Positions 63,409 to 64,000 of a DNA stretch of 64,000 nt are shown here, in pieces. The notes beneath the pieces are model-generated. The model was not told the origin of the DNA and did not search any database. It saw only the letters and a list, made by a program, of their open reading frames with translations. The stretch is from Nostoc sp. NIES-4103 (lineage in GTDB: Bacteria > Cyanobacteriota > Cyanobacteriia > Cyanobacteriales > Nostocaceae): assembly GCF_002368335.1 (NCBI RefSeq), contig NZ_AP018288.1:3491044-3555043 (forward strand), in the 5' to 3' direction. How positions within the stretch are numbered: the stretch's first letter is position 1; every line of letters starts with the position of its first letter. A program made the position numbers and the translations under genes.

Positions 63409-64000
63409 TTACGAAATTGTGCCGATTTCTTTCAAATAAACCCGTGTAAATGGTTCATCTTCTCCCAAACTATAGTCTTCTATTAATCCTTTGCGACGGA
63501 TGGAAACGTCGTTTTCTTTCCTAATTACCACAGTAGAACCATCAAGGACATCCCGCACCAGCATCATTTCTGTTTCGGTAGGGTTATCCAAAACTACCAT
63601 ATTACTTCCCTGATAAAACATACCTTCTGTTTCCAGGATTTCATCATGGTACTCAGCAATTAGTAAATCCAATTTGGGATTACGTAGCAAAGTTTGAATG
63701 TTAGTGTTGTATTCAGGGCGTAATACTTTTTTTGACCGATTCACAAAAACGGCATCACGACAAATTGCACCTACTGTCCATTCGGGATGCTGTAAGAGAA
63801 TATGGTCAATGGTTTCTTGCAATTCTGGAACTGAAATTTTATTAAAGGTAATAATCGGTATCCTAGCATCTAGACTCGACTGAAAAAAGGTTTCTAGGAT
63901 ATGGGAAGGCACATCAACGCTTTCACCAACACAAGGGTTAAGATGCATCAAAATTCCTGGTGCAGCATTGATTTCTAAAATGGCAAAGTTGCTGCTTTTC
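63409..64000 (-). CDS. Cyanophycin-synthetase-like ATP-grasp protein, C-terminal part
   Basis: The frame continues through the window edge, so the 5' part is missing. The visible end reads NFAILEINAAPGILMHLNPCVGESVDVPSHILETFF, the last motif of an ATP-grasp domain (metal-binding E-x-N) as in cyanophycin synthetase CphA. The ~160 residues after it resemble the start of the CphA Mur-ligase part (VGAICRDAVFVNRSKKVLRPEYNTNIQTLLRNPKLDLLIAEY), but no GKTT nucleotide loop is present and the protein ends early. It is probably a shortened CphA-like ligase with a degenerate second domain and unknown product, not CphA itself. Confidence 0.65.
   Translation of the reverse strand, partial: KSSNFAILEINAAPGILMHLNPCVGESVDVPSHILETFFQSSLDARIPIITFNKISVPELQETIDHILLQHPEWTVGAICRDAVFVNRSKKVLRPEYNTNIQTLLRNPKLDLLIAEYHDEILETEGMFYQGSNMVVLDNPTETEMMLVRDVLDGSTVVIRKENDVSIRRKGLIEDYSLGEDEPFTRVYLKEIGTIS

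Overview
The window looks like chromosomal DNA of a filamentous, probably heterocyst-forming cyanobacterium (order Nostocales). The evidence is the very frequent HIP1 octamer GCGATCGC, tandem heptamer repeats of the CCCCAGT and CAAAATC type that are typical of this group, many dispersed palindromes, large multi-domain kinases, and a cyanobacterial gene set (HspA, DUF1823, the 2-oxoglutarate decarboxylase / succinate-semialdehyde dehydrogenase pair, a cyanophycin-synthetase-like protein). The genus cannot be fixed from sequence alone. No rRNA or tRNA gene was recognised.

Layout. 1-4.5 kb: the 3' part of a giant RTX calcium-binding exoprotein. 4.8-9.9 kb: small metabolic, envelope and regulatory genes (Fe/2OG oxygenase, O-methyltransferase, lipoprotein, membrane protein, rhodanese, LuxR regulator). 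10.9-15 kb: a GH31 protein with the signatures of alpha-1,4-glucan lyase, preceded by a small cupin-like protein. 16.6-18.7 kb: exported multicopper oxidase. 20-24 kb: PAS histidine kinase, amidase, VOC protein. 24.1-36.5 kb: a complete type I-D CRISPR-Cas locus (array, cas2, cas1, cas4, cas6, csc1, csc2, cas10d, cas3') headed by a small winged-helix-like gene and a DUF433 gene, with a divergent WYL regulator. 36.6-50.1 kb: RbgA-like GTPase, adenylate cyclase, the two-gene TCA bypass, an unknown duplicated-domain protein and a giant Ser/Thr-histidine kinase. 50.1-50.9 kb: a Uma2 gene broken by a 209-bp miniature transposon. 51.3-64 kb: dienelactone hydrolase, GH133 and GH13 glycogen enzymes, HspA, DAHP synthase, DUF1823, acylphosphatase, a third histidine kinase, and the end of a cyanophycin-synthetase-like gene.

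Main discovery candidate. In the divergent intergenic region between the cas operon and the WYL gene (35.2-35.4 kb) lies a miniature CRISPR: a -10 box, a diverged copy of the I-D repeat, a 24-nt pseudo-spacer, a second partial repeat and an intrinsic terminator. The pseudo-spacer matches 16 of 20 positions of a site 93 bp away in the presumed cas-operon promoter. That site is directly preceded by GTC, which fits the GTN PAM of type I-D. Three of the four mismatches fall at positions 6, 12 and 18, the bases flipped out in type I R-loops. This is the expected design of a crRNA-like RNA that guides the effector complex to repress its own operon without cleaving it.

Cooperation. The I-D genes form one translationally coupled operon with two possible layers of control (the WYL protein and the crRNA-like RNA). 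Carbon-storage enzymes (glucan lyase, GH133, GH13) and the TCA bypass point to active glycogen and 2-oxoglutarate turnover. Three kinases share nearly the same histidine-kinase core and have no response regulator next to them. Intergenic space is crowded with heptamer repeats, palindromes and small non-autonomous elements.
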